A stretch of DNA of 64,000 bases from Woeseia oceani (GTDB lineage: Bacteria > Pseudomonadota > Gammaproteobacteria > Steroidobacterales > Woeseiaceae). Position numbers and translations under genes: made by a program. Under the pieces are notes generated by a model. The model was given only the letters and a program-made list of their open reading frames with translations. It did not search any database and was not told the DNA's origin. The DNA is taken from assembly GCF_001677435.1 (NCBI RefSeq), contig NZ_CP016268.1:620001-684000 (forward strand), in the 5' to 3' direction. Below, piece after piece: positions 1 to 8,080 of the stretch; within the stretch, counting starts at the first letter, position 1, and every line of letters starts with the position of its first letter.

Positions 1-254
1 TACGCAAGATGGCCAGTGAAACGGCGCCATTGGCGGCACTCTATGACCATCCACAATCGTCACCGTGGGCCGGTTCGCGGCCCATGACGCCGGATGGACG
101 ACCCATTACGGGCGCCAGCGATCTTGCCGGGCTGTTCCTCAATTGTGGTCACGGCATGCTGGGCTGGACGCTGGCTGCGGCGACCGCGGACGATCTCGCT
201 GAAGTGATGGCGCAGTCAGTTAACTCCTGCAAACCGCCTGCCAAAAGCAACTAA
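1..254 (+). CDS. DadA-like FAD-dependent amine oxidoreductase, C-terminal fragment
   Basis: Only the last 83 residues are inside the window; the frame is open to base 3, so the gene starts upstream. The fragment carries the C-terminal pattern of glycine oxidase/D-amino-acid dehydrogenase small subunit proteins: GSRPMTPDGRPITG, then NCGHGMLGWTLA, which in this family closes the FAD site. Family members oxidise D-amino acids or N-substituted amino acids at the inner membrane. It points towards the catabolic genes that follow, but the PQQ dehydrogenase gene on the other strand separates them, so it is not in their operon. Family assignment is fairly firm; substrate cannot be told from a tail. 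Confidence 0.8.
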   Translation, partial: RKMASETAPLAALYDHPQSSPWAGSRPMTPDGRPITGASDLAGLFLNCGHGMLGWTLAAATADDLAEVMAQSVNSCKPPAKSN

Positions 255-285
255 CGCCGGACCTAAACGCTGTGCCCAAAACAGA

Positions 286-308
286 AGTCCCGGCTGTAAG
301 CCGGGATT
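286..308. terminator. Bidirectional terminator-like hairpin
   Basis: TCCCGGC (288-294) and GCCGGGA (300-306) form a perfect 7-bp stem around a 5-nt loop, between the stop of the DadA-like gene (plus) and the stop of the PQQ dehydrogenase (minus). Flanking U-runs are weak on both sides, so termination is inferred mainly from position between convergent genes. Confidence 0.5.
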
Positions 309-335
309 CCTGTCTTCGGGGCTCCTGCAGTCGCG

Positions 336-2390
336 CTACTCGTAAAGCGCCAGCGCCGTAAGCGACGGACCGGTTTGCGCGATGATGTATTGCCGGCCTT
401 CGTGCATATAGGTCATCGTGCCGTAACGGGTCCGTTCCGACATCTCGACTTTGCCCACAGTTTCGCCCGTTGCTTTGTTAACCGCGAACAATGCGGGTGT
501 GCCGTCGGACGACTCCGAGGCGTAGATCAGCAGTGACTTCGTCAACGTCATTGGCGCCATTCGGCCGGTGCCGGTGTTCGGAATGTCCATGCCGGCAAGG
601 TCCGGGTGGTTGAGGACGCGTTCCGGCGTTTCGCCCACTGGCGACATCCATACATGTTCGCCGGTGTTCATGTCGATGGCCGTGATCCGGCTGTACGGTG
701 GCTTGAACAAGGGCAGATCATCCGGGCCGCGCACACCGTCCGGTCGCAGCACGGCATAGCGCGCTATGGTGGTTCCTGTAGGTGCTTCCAGCAATTTGTC
801 CCGTTCTTCGCCGGGCGCGATGATGCGCGATGTGCACGCTTTGTGCGACGTAACGTAAAGAATGCCCGTTTCCGGATCAGCAGTATTCGGACCGTCGATG
901 TTTACCCCGCCCGTATCTCCGGGGCACCACAGCGCAGCCTTGTAGCCCTCGTCATTGTCACGATGCAGCGGTGGGTTGAACAGCGGGCCGATCTTGTACT
1001 CTTTCAGGTTCTCGATCGCACGGGCGCGCAGATCCGCGGTGAAGTCGATCAGGTCATCGTGCGTCAATCCCTGAATCTCGTACGGAGCCGGTTTGCTCGG
1101 GAACGGTTGAGTCGGTGACAGCTGTTCACCCGGTACGGTTGACGCCGGTACCGGTCGCTCTTCAATCAGCCAGACAGGCTCGCCGGTCTCGCGGTTGAAC
1201 GTGTACGCGAACGATTGTTTGGTTGTCTGTACGACAATCGGTATTTTCCTGCCATCGACTGTGACGTCCATCAGTACTGGTGCGGTCGGTGTGTCGTAGT
1301 TCCAGATGTCGTGATGCACCAGCTGGTAGTGCCAGATGCGTTCGCCGGTCTTGACGTCCAGAGCTATCAGGCTGGTGGAGAACAGGTTGTCACCGGGACG
1401 AAAGCCACCGTAGAAATCCATGGTTGCGCCGTTGGTCGGCACGTAGACGATGCCACGTTCCTGGTCGGCTGACAGTGGTGCCCACGACGAGATGTCGCCA
1501 GTCCATTGCCAGGCATCGTTCTCCCAGGTGTCGTGGCCAAATTCTCCAGGCTTCGGGATGACATTGAATTTCCACAGGAACTCGCCCGTACGAGCGTCGT
1601 AACCCAGGATGTCGCCGGGAATATTCTCGATTCGGGACTGGTTGTAGCCCTGCTCCGCGGAGTTGCCGACAACGATCACGCCGTTCACGACGATTGGTGG
1701 GGATGAGGAGGTTATGTAACCGGTCTCGAGTGCAATACCCTCGTACGGGTCGTACTCGTGGCCAAGGTCGGCAAGCATGTCCACAACGCCCGTGTCAGGG
1801 AAGCCGGCGACGGGTACTTTGCGGCCAAACCCTTCGAGTGGTCGACCGGTTTCGGCATCCAGTGCAGTCAGAAAAAAGGCGGGCGAAACGATATAGATGA
1901 CGCCGCGGCCGTCAATTTCGGCGTACGCAACGCCTTTGCCATAGTCCTTGCGCATCGAGTATTCCCAGCGCGGCGTGCGTGGTTCTACGTATGACCAGAT
2001 TAACTCGCCGTTCGCGGGATCCAGCGCAACGACGTGCCGGCGTGGACCAACGACAGTGTAAAGACGGCCATTGATGTAACTCGGCGTGGAGCGGCCGCTG
2101 GCTGCATTGAAGCTGGCACCGCTCCAGCTCCACACTTCTTCAACGTCGCCGAAGTTGTCGGCGTTGATCTGGTCGAGTGCGGAATAGCGGGTGTGTGCTG
2201 CGTCACCTCCAAGGTATTGCCACTGGCCGTTACTGTTGCCCGGGCCTTCGGTCACGATACCTGGCGTGTTTGTCGCAACAGGCGTTGTTCCATCGCCTGA
2301 CGAACATGCGCCGAGAGTGGCAACTGTAATAACCAGGATCAGTGCGCTGGATACCCGTTCGGCTGCTGTCATCATAATAAATTTCTTCAT
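336..2390 (-). CDS. PQQ-dependent dehydrogenase lipoprotein, glucose-dehydrogenase type (copy 1)
   Basis: A 684-residue quinoprotein with an eight-bladed propeller layout. Repeated blade ends such as TGEFLWKFN and TGEHVWMSP and a C-terminal LWCPGDTGG motif match the family that oxidises sugars, alcohols or acids in the periplasm and passes electrons to quinone or cytochrome c. The start at 2390 is preferred over an in-frame ATG at 2522 because it has an AGGGGGA ribosome site and begins directly with a lipoprotein signal (LGAC, Cys29). It lacks the N-terminal membrane-helix domain of classic membrane glucose dehydrogenase. About three quarters of aligned residues match the copy at 10298-12301 by eye, suggesting duplication. 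It is divergent from the symporter operon and shares its control region. Substrate unknown. Confidence 0.9.
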   Translation of the reverse strand: MKKFIMMTAAERVSSALILVITVATLGACSSGDGTTPVATNTPGIVTEGPGNSNGQWQYLGGDAAHTRYSALDQINADNFGDVEEVWSWSGASFNAASGRSTPSYINGRLYTVVGPRRHVVALDPANGELIWSYVEPRTPRWEYSMRKDYGKGVAYAEIDGRGVIYIVSPAFFLTALDAETGRPLEGFGRKVPVAGFPDTGVVDMLADLGHEYDPYEGIALETGYITSSSPPIVVNGVIVVGNSAEQGYNQSRIENIPGDILGYDARTGEFLWKFNVIPKPGEFGHDTWENDAWQWTGDISSWAPLSADQERGIVYVPTNGATMDFYGGFRPGDNLFSTSLIALDVKTGERIWHYQLVHHDIWNYDTPTAPVLMDVTVDGRKIPIVVQTTKQSFAYTFNRETGEPVWLIEERPVPASTVPGEQLSPTQPFPSKPAPYEIQGLTHDDLIDFTADLRARAIENLKEYKIGPLFNPPLHRDNDEGYKAALWCPGDTGGVNIDGPNTADPETGILYVTSHKACTSRIIAPGEERDKLLEAPTGTTIARYAVLRPDGVRGPDDLPLFKPPYSRITAIDMNTGEHVWMSPVGETPERVLNHPDLAGMDIPNTGTGRMAPMTLTKSLLIYASESSDGTPALFAVNKATGETVGKVEMSERTRYGTMTYMHEGRQYIIAQTGPSLTALALYE

Positions 2391-2600
2391 GAAATCCCCC
2401 TGCTCGATTGGTGGGTCCTGGCCCAGCAATTCATCCGTCTTGCACGCGGCGCGCATGGACAGAGCGCCTGAGCGAACATGTTTGGCAATCGCCGTTGCGA
2501 ACACGCCACGCGGTTTCTTCATGTGTCAAATGTACGATAAACGCTCAATCGTTGGATGGCAAAACCCTCGTTTGATACAGTCAATCGCTGCCATAGCGAC

Positions 2601-2616
2601 ACTGGTCGCGACCAGT
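2601..2616. promoter_or_regulatory. Perfect 16-bp palindrome, putative operator
   Basis: ACTGGTCGCGACCAGT reads the same on both strands. It contains TGGT-N4-ACCA, resembling half-sites bound by FadR-subfamily GntR regulators, though E. coli FadR sites have a one-base centre and this has two bases between CTGGTC and GACCAG. It lies 100 bases upstream of the symporter start and 211 bases from the PQQ dehydrogenase start, so it could control both. No regulator gene is in the window beside it. Confidence 0.5.
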
Positions 2617-2704
2617 CTATGAGTTTCCGCTGTAATCGATCTCGCCGGGCTATCGCATCAAGGCAGCGCCGATACTGACGCTGTGCGTCTGTGACATACG
2701 TCCC

Positions 2705-2711
2705 GGGGGGG
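2705..2711 (+). promoter_or_regulatory. Seven-G ribosome binding site of the symporter gene
   Basis: A run of seven G followed by AGCGC and the ATG at 2717. G-runs of 5, 6 and 6 also act as the ribosome sites of the genes starting at 2390, 9448 and 12301, while most other genes in the window have ordinary AGGAG-like sites. Confidence 0.6.
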
Positions 2712-2716
2712 AGCGC

Positions 2717-4165
2717 ATGCTGGATTCGTTTCTGAAGCTCATCAATTCGATCAGTGCCGCCATGTGGGGCCCGTGGACGATGATCTTCATCGCACTGGTG
2801 TCCGTCTACCTGACGATAAGAAGCGGCTTTTTTCAGGTCACCCATTTCGGCTATATCTGGCGCCACACGTTTGGCACGCTGTTCGCTGGCGATAAAGACA
2901 AGCCCAAGCGACGTATGCGTATCACGCCGTTTCAGGCAACGGCCACGTCATTGGCAGGTACGGTCGGCATGGGCAATATGGCGGGCGTTGCAACGGCGTT
3001 GTCCATCGGTGGTCCCGGTGCCATATTCTGGATGTGGTTGCTCGCGTTTTTCGGAATGATCTCTAAGACAGCCGAGATTACGTTTGGCGTTCACTATCGG
3101 GAAATCGACGCGGAAGGGCGGGTACACGGCGGCCCCATGTTTTATATCCGCAAAGCGCTCGGTTGGAGAACACTGGCCGTGTTGTTCAGTGTCGGGGTCA
3201 CTATCAACTGCCTGTTCAGCTCGTCGATGTTGCAGGCACATACCGTTGGCCGCGCACTGGATGCCAGCTACGGCATCAACCCCTACCTCATAACCAGTGG
3301 CATGGGCATCGTGACTGCGGTAGTTGCGATTGGCGGCGTGCAACGCATAGGTCGGTTTTGTCAGGCGTTGGTGCCTCTGATGACGGTCTTGTACCTCGGC
3401 AGCAGCCTCATGGTTGTGATGGCCAACGGCGCACAAATTCCAGCAGTCTTCGCCGACATTTTTCGCTATGCATTTGCGCCCGCACCGGCAATAGGCGGTT
3501 TCGCCGGTGCCGCTGTTGTGGCGGCTGTGCAGATGGGCATGGCTCGCGGCATGCTGTCGAATGAGGCTGGACTGGGTACGTCACCGATGGTGCACGCCAA
3601 CGCCCAGACTCCACACCCGTTTCAACAGGGCATGTGGGGCGCCGCGGAGGTTTTTATCGATACGACAGTCGTTTGCACGGTAACCGCACTCGCCATCTTG
3701 TCGACCGGTGTGCTGGCAAACGGCAGCTCGGGTATCGAGATGCTGCTCGAAGCCTATTCCAGTTTCTACCGGCCGGAAGTGGCCAAGGCCTTCATTTCCG
3801 TCGCTATCCTGACGTTCTGCCTTTCCACCCAGATCGGCTTTTACGTCTACTTCAAGACGGCAGTGGAAGATCTGATTGGTGCCCGCGCTTTCCGCCTGGT
3901 TCGCTGGGTGTATTTCATACCCGGTGTGGTATTCGCCGGCGTTACCAATGTTGACCAGCTTTGGGCGTTCGCCAATATTTCGGTCGCCGCAAGCGCCATT
4001 CCCAACCTGGTGGCTTTGCTCATGTTGAGTGGGGCCTTTCTGACCCTGGCGAAAGACTACGTCAGCGGGACCAACCGTTATACAACGGAGGTGAGTGATC
4101 GCGAAGGACGGTACGTGCAAGTGGCCACCGCCATGAAAGCAATGCAGGAACAGAAGGAGTCGTAG
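2717..4165 (+). CDS. Sodium:alanine/glycine symporter (AGCS family)
   Basis: A 482-residue inner-membrane protein with about eleven predicted hydrophobic segments. The AGCS signature is clear around residues 80-115: GTVGMGNMAGVATA, then GGPGAIFWMW and AFFGMISKTAE. This family couples sodium uptake to import of alanine, glycine or similar small amino acids of either configuration. It is the first gene of a five-gene operon with a 3-nt gap to the next gene, so it is likely the uptake step for the pathway substrate. Length is usual for the family. Actual substrate is inferred only as an amino-acid-like compound. Confidence 0.92.
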   Translation: MLDSFLKLINSISAAMWGPWTMIFIALVSVYLTIRSGFFQVTHFGYIWRHTFGTLFAGDKDKPKRRMRITPFQATATSLAGTVGMGNMAGVATALSIGGPGAIFWMWLLAFFGMISKTAEITFGVHYREIDAEGRVHGGPMFYIRKALGWRTLAVLFSVGVTINCLFSSSMLQAHTVGRALDASYGINPYLITSGMGIVTAVVAIGGVQRIGRFCQALVPLMTVLYLGSSLMVVMANGAQIPAVFADIFRYAFAPAPAIGGFAGAAVVAAVQMGMARGMLSNEAGLGTSPMVHANAQTPHPFQQGMWGAAEVFIDTTVVCTVTALAILSTGVLANGSSGIEMLLEAYSSFYRPEVAKAFISVAILTFCLSTQIGFYVYFKTAVEDLIGARAFRLVRWVYFIPGVVFAGVTNVDQLWAFANISVAASAIPNLVALLMLSGAFLTLAKDYVSGTNRYTTEVSDREGRYVQVATAMKAMQEQKES

Positions 4166-4168
4166 TGC

Positions 4169-5101
4169 ATGGCGACACAAAGACTGAATGAACAAGCCGA
4201 GGGTGTCTTCATCATATCGGCGACGCCGTTCGCGGCAGATGGTTCACTGGATTTGCAAAGCACGGACCGGCTGATCGAGTTTTACCTTGAGCAAGGCGTG
4301 TCCGGCATCACTGTGCTCGGGATGATGGGGGAAGCGCATAAGCTCGCGGCCGACGAATCGGCTGCGTTTCTCACGCGAGTTCTGCAGCGGGTCGCTGATC
4401 GTGTGCCGGTCGTGGTGGGTGTCTCGAATGCGGGTTTGGACAATTTGTTCAGTCTCGCGCATACAGCGATGTCGGCGGGCGCGGCGGGGGTCATGGTCGC
4501 GCCAGCGACAGGCCTGGGCACCGAAGCCAAATTGCTGGCTTACTTTCGGCAGGTTTTCGAAGGACTGGGTGAGTCAGTACCGGTCTGCTACCAGGACTAC
4601 CCCTTTGTTACCCGCTCGGAAATATCGGTTGCCACCTTCAACCAGCTGGTCACTGATTACCCGCAACTGGTGATGCTCAAGCACGAGGAATGGCCTGGTC
4701 TTAGCAAGTTAAGTGCCGTACGCAAGGCAGCCAGGGACGGGCTGCGGCGGGTGGCTGTATTGGTCGGCAACGGTGGCCTGTACCTGCCACAGGAGCTGGC
4801 CCGGGGTGCGGACGGTGCAATGACCGGCTTTGCGTACCCCGAAATGTTGGTTGAAGTGGTGCGCCTGTGGCGGCAGGGCGAACAGGACAGAGCAGAAGAC
4901 CTGTTTGATGCCTATCTGCCACTGGTTCGCCACGAACAACAGCCGGGGGTCGGGCTCGCCCTGCGCAAGGAGGTGTTACGCAGACGCGGCGCCATTGCCA
5001 CGGCGCAGGTGCGTGCACCCGGACCGCAGCTTACTGCAACCGATCATGATGAGCTGACCCGGTTGATCTCGCGTGTCGAAAAAAACCTGGAGGCAATGTA
5101 A
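4169..5101 (+). CDS. DapA-family (class I aldolase fold) lyase or deaminase
   Basis: A 310-residue TIM-barrel protein of the dihydrodipicolinate synthase/N-acetylneuraminate lyase superfamily. Visible family marks are LGMMGEAHKL near residue 50, where DapA has GTTGE, the active-site tyrosine region CYQDYP near 145, and the Schiff-base lysine in VMLKHEEWPG near 170. The changed first motif and catabolic context argue against lysine biosynthesis. Members in such settings include 2-keto acid aldolases and the pyrroline-hydroxycarboxylate deaminase of hydroxyproline breakdown. It has an AAGGAG site in the end of the symporter gene and sits 3 nt before the SDR gene. The precise reaction is unknown. 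Confidence 0.85.
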   Translation: MATQRLNEQAEGVFIISATPFAADGSLDLQSTDRLIEFYLEQGVSGITVLGMMGEAHKLAADESAAFLTRVLQRVADRVPVVVGVSNAGLDNLFSLAHTAMSAGAAGVMVAPATGLGTEAKLLAYFRQVFEGLGESVPVCYQDYPFVTRSEISVATFNQLVTDYPQLVMLKHEEWPGLSKLSAVRKAARDGLRRVAVLVGNGGLYLPQELARGADGAMTGFAYPEMLVEVVRLWRQGEQDRAEDLFDAYLPLVRHEQQPGVGLALRKEVLRRRGAIATAQVRAPGPQLTATDHDELTRLISRVEKNLEAM

Positions 5102-5104
5102 GCA

Positions 5105-5893
5105 ATGGATCTCGGACTCAGTGGGAAGCGCGCCCTGGTACTCGCGTCCAGTCAGGGCCTTGGCCTCGGCATCGCCAGCGAGCTGTGCAATGAAGGTGCC
5201 AACGTCATATTGTGTGGCCGTTCCGGCGATAAGCTCAGAAATGCTGCCGATGCGATCAATGCGCAAGGCCAGGGCCAGGCACAAAGCGTCGTGATCGATC
5301 TCGCCGACAAGGACTCGGCTACGCGCTTGTATGCCGCAGCAAAAGACATCCTGGGTGGCGTCGATATACTCGTGAACAATTCCGGTGGTCCACCGCCTGG
5401 CCCCGTTTCAAAACCGGCTGCAGCGGACTGGCGTGCACAGTTCGATGTAATGGTTTTGCGCCTGATTGAAATTGCGAATCTGTGCGCCGATGACATGCGT
5501 GAGGCAGGCTGGGGTCGAATCCTGACTGTTGCGTCGTCCGGTATTCTGCAACCCATACCCAATCTGGCGATGTCGAACACGGTACGTGCAGCGCTCGTTG
5601 GCTGGAACAAATCATTGTCGAACGAATTGGCGGCCGATGGCATAACGGTCAACATACTCGCGCCCGGTCGCATCCACACTGACCGCGTGGATCAGCTCGA
5701 CGCGGCTGCCGCTGAACGCCAGGATAAGTCGATAGATGATGTCCGCAAGGCTTCTCGCGCAACCATACCGGCAGGACGTTACGGCACCGTTCAGGAGTTC
5801 GCGGCAGTTGCCGCTTTTCTCGTCAGTGCGCCAGCCAGCTATGTAACCGGCAGCATAGTACGCTGCGATGGTGGCCTGATTCGCAGTACCTGA
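5105..5893 (+). CDS. SDR-family protein with altered catalytic residues
   Basis: A 262-residue Rossmann protein of the short-chain dehydrogenase family. The nucleotide-binding loop reads ASSQGLGLG instead of the usual TGxxxGxG, followed by a normal NNSGGPPPG segment. Where classical SDRs have YxxxK, this reads SNTVRAAL, so tyrosine is replaced by serine and lysine by arginine. The C-terminal part (GITVNILAPGRI, then a closing VRCDGG) is normal. A known subgroup of ketoacyl-reductase-like SDRs lacks both canonical motifs, so this is probably a family trait rather than decay. It may be a reductase with different chemistry or a non-redox enzyme. Third gene of the operon. Confidence 0.85.
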   Translation: MDLGLSGKRALVLASSQGLGLGIASELCNEGANVILCGRSGDKLRNAADAINAQGQGQAQSVVIDLADKDSATRLYAAAKDILGGVDILVNNSGGPPPGPVSKPAAADWRAQFDVMVLRLIEIANLCADDMREAGWGRILTVASSGILQPIPNLAMSNTVRAALVGWNKSLSNELAADGITVNILAPGRIHTDRVDQLDAAAAERQDKSIDDVRKASRATIPAGRYGTVQEFAAVAAFLVSAPASYVTGSIVRCDGGLIRST

Positions 5894-5903
5894 AGGACAG
5901 CGC

Positions 5904-7370
5904 ATGAACAAGCTCGACCTGAAGATCACCGGCGGGACTGTCGTGAATTCCGATGAGACGTTTCGTGCGGATGTTGGAATTCGCGACGGCGTTATCGTCG
6001 CGTTGGGCAAAGAACTCGGCGACGCCACCCGCAGCATTGATGCCAGTGGCAAGTATGTCCTGCCCGGTGGTATCGAGGCGCACTGCCATATCGAGCAGGA
6101 ATCGTCGTCCGGCATCATGACCGCGGATGACTACTATTCGGGAAGTGTGTCCGCGGCATTCGGCGGCAATACCTGCCTTGTGCCATTTGCAGCCCAGCAT
6201 CGCGGGCAAAAGCTTGCCGATGTGCTGACGACGTACCATGGCCGCGCCGCGCCGAAATCCGTGATCGACTATTCATTTCACTTGATTATTTCCGACCCGA
6301 CCGACGATGTTTTGCGGCGGGAGTTGCCGGAAGCTATCGAAGCTGGAATCAGTTCGTTCAAAGTCTATATGACTTACGACAAGCTGCTCGTGGACGATGA
6401 GCAGATGCTCGACATCCTGGCGGTGGCAAAACGCCACGGCGCGCTGACCATGATTCACGCGGAGAACAACGCAATGATCAAGTGGATGAGCCATCGTCTG
6501 GTTGACGGCGGTTACGATGCGCCGAAACACCATGCGTTAAGTCATCCACGCTCCGCTGAATCGGAAGCTATTAATCGCGCGGTTACCCTGGCCGGGTTTC
6601 TCGATACGCCGATACTGATCGTGCATGTGTCGACCGAAGCCGGTGCGCGCATCATCGCCAAGGCTCGTTATGACGGCCACAAAGTGTTCGGCGAGACCTG
6701 CCCGCAGTACATGTTTCTGAATGCAGAACAGATGGACCTGCCGGGCATGGAGGGCGCGCAGCTGTGTTGCAGTCCGCCATTGCGTGATCGCGCGTCGCAA
6801 GAGGAAATCTGGCGTTGCCTGCAGAATGGCACGTTTCAGGTTTACTCGTCGGATCATGCCCCCTATCGGCTTGATGATACGGGCAAGCTGCGCGCTGGCC
6901 CGACACCGCCCTTTACCAGGATCGCGAACGGTTTGCCGGGCATAGAGCTGCGCCTGCCGTTGTTGTTCTCCGAGGGGGTGATGAAGGGGCGAATTTCACT
7001 GAATCACTTCGCAGCGCTGGCGGCTGGCAATGTCTCGAAAATTTATGGCATGGATCACCGCAAAGGCTCCGTAACCGAAGGCAAGGATGCCGATATCGCC
7101 ATCTGGGACCCGGAACTTACCCGCATAGCGCGGGCCGCAGACCTGCACGACAACATGAACTACACGCCCTACGAAGGCATGCCGTTACGCGGCTGGCCTT
7201 CTGTGGTCATCGGTCGCGGCAATGTCATTATCGAGAACGACCAACTCAAAGTGGCGCGAGGCAATGGTGAGTTCGTGCCGCGACGGACGATTGATTGCAC
7301 CGGCATGCCGGGCAGGGTTGCGCCTGAGCTGAATCCCGCCATAAATTTTGGCGTTGATCTGGACTTGTAA
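5904..7370 (+). CDS. Cyclic amidohydrolase, dihydropyrimidinase/hydantoinase type
   Basis: A 488-residue amidohydrolase-fold enzyme. The metal-binding set looks intact: HCH near residue 60, the carboxylated-lysine segment SSFKVYMTYD near 155, histidines in MIHAEN and LIVHVSTEAG, and the aspartate in YSSDHAPYR near 320. These enzymes open five- or six-membered cyclic diamides such as hydantoins and dihydropyrimidines to N-carbamoyl amino acids. Start has AAGGA six bases upstream. It lies directly before a hydantoin-racemase-family gene, the classic pairing of hydantoin pathways. No N-carbamoylase is visible in the window. An allantoinase or related role is possible but less likely. Confidence 0.9.
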   Translation: MNKLDLKITGGTVVNSDETFRADVGIRDGVIVALGKELGDATRSIDASGKYVLPGGIEAHCHIEQESSSGIMTADDYYSGSVSAAFGGNTCLVPFAAQHRGQKLADVLTTYHGRAAPKSVIDYSFHLIISDPTDDVLRRELPEAIEAGISSFKVYMTYDKLLVDDEQMLDILAVAKRHGALTMIHAENNAMIKWMSHRLVDGGYDAPKHHALSHPRSAESEAINRAVTLAGFLDTPILIVHVSTEAGARIIAKARYDGHKVFGETCPQYMFLNAEQMDLPGMEGAQLCCSPPLRDRASQEEIWRCLQNGTFQVYSSDHAPYRLDDTGKLRAGPTPPFTRIANGLPGIELRLPLLFSEGVMKGRISLNHFAALAAGNVSKIYGMDHRKGSVTEGKDADIAIWDPELTRIARAADLHDNMNYTPYEGMPLRGWPSVVIGRGNVIIENDQLKVARGNGEFVPRRTIDCTGMPGRVAPELNPAINFGVDLDL

Positions 7371-7384
7371 AGCGAGCGTTGCCG

Positions 7385-8041
7385 ATGAACACCGTGCTGG
7401 TCATTAACCCCAACTCCAATGAAAGCGTGACGGCTGGTCTCGAGGCGGCGGTGCAGGGTTGGCAAGCGATGGCGGATGTCAGGGTTGAGTGCAGCACGCT
7501 CAGTGATGGACCGTTTGGCATCGAGAGTGATGCGGACATCCGTGCTGTTGAGCCACTGTTGCAGGCGGAAATGCAGCGTCGCAGCGATTGCGCTGCATTT
7601 GTCATCGCTTGTTACTCCGATCCAGGATTGGAGACCTGCCGACGGACGATGAGCAAGCCGGTATTCGGTATGCAGCAAAGTGCTGTTGCAACGGCAATTG
7701 CACAGGGCGGCAAGTTTGGAGTGCTGGCGCTATCGCAACGTTCAATAGAGAGGCATCTTGTTTACTTGCGGCGGCTCGGTGTGCGCCCGTTACTGGCGGG
7801 CGAGCGACCATTGGACCTGAGTGTTGACGAAGCTGCGAACGGCCCTGAGACACTCGAACGCATAGTCGAGAACGGGCGCCAACTGATCGATACTGACGGA
7901 GCCAGTGTCCTGATACTGGGTTGCGCGGGCATGGCCGTACACCGGCTGGCGGCCGAGCAGAAACTGGGGGTCGTGGTTGTCGACCCGGTGCAGGCCGCCA
8001 CTGCATTTGCGGTTGCTGCTGTGGTCAACCGGCAGCAATAG
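7385..8041 (+). CDS. Asp/Glu/hydantoin racemase family protein
   Basis: A 218-residue protein with the NPNSNESVT start and the two catalytic cysteines of the family, in ACYSDPGLE near residue 77 and LGCAGM near 178. Such enzymes racemise hydantoins, aspartate, glutamate or related compounds without a cofactor. The ATG at 7385 is taken as start; a TTG at 7379 is an alternative and neither has a strong ribosome site. As last gene of the operon it would supply the stereoisomer that the cyclic amidohydrolase accepts, or racemise the imported amino acid. Confidence 0.88.
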   Translation: MNTVLVINPNSNESVTAGLEAAVQGWQAMADVRVECSTLSDGPFGIESDADIRAVEPLLQAEMQRRSDCAAFVIACYSDPGLETCRRTMSKPVFGMQQSAVATAIAQGGKFGVLALSQRSIERHLVYLRRLGVRPLLAGERPLDLSVDEAANGPETLERIVENGRQLIDTDGASVLILGCAGMAVHRLAAEQKLGVVVVDPVQAATAFAVAAVVNRQQ

Positions 8042-8068
8042 CGAATCTGGATTAAGCATCCGCTATTG
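8036..8068. terminator. Inverted repeat between convergent genes
   Basis: CAATAGCG (8036-8043) and CGCTATTG (8061-8068) are perfect complements around a 17-nt loop, spanning the end of the racemase gene and the gap before the convergent aminotransferase gene. No U-run follows, so it is at best a weak or Rho-assisted bidirectional stop. Confidence 0.35.
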
Positions 8069-8080
8069 CCTTGCAGCCGT

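Larger units (their letters stand above)
2391..2716. promoter_or_regulatory. Divergent control region between PQQ dehydrogenase and symporter operon
   Basis: This 326-base gap separates two divergent transcription units and contains no convincing gene. It holds a perfect 16-bp palindrome at 2601-2616 (listed separately) and the G-rich ribosome binding sites of both genes. I searched it for a glycine riboswitch, common upstream of AGCS symporters, and saw none. No promoter with two good hexamers stands out. Confidence 0.6.

Noticed and set aside
2391-2522. N-terminal extension of the first PQQ dehydrogenase to the ATG at 2522
   Set aside because: The lipoprotein signal and G-rich ribosome site are at 2390; the extension has no family match and would hide the signal.
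2391-2716. Glycine riboswitch upstream of the AGCS symporter
   Set aside because: Such riboswitches are common there, but the conserved glycine-aptamer core is not recognisable in this leader.
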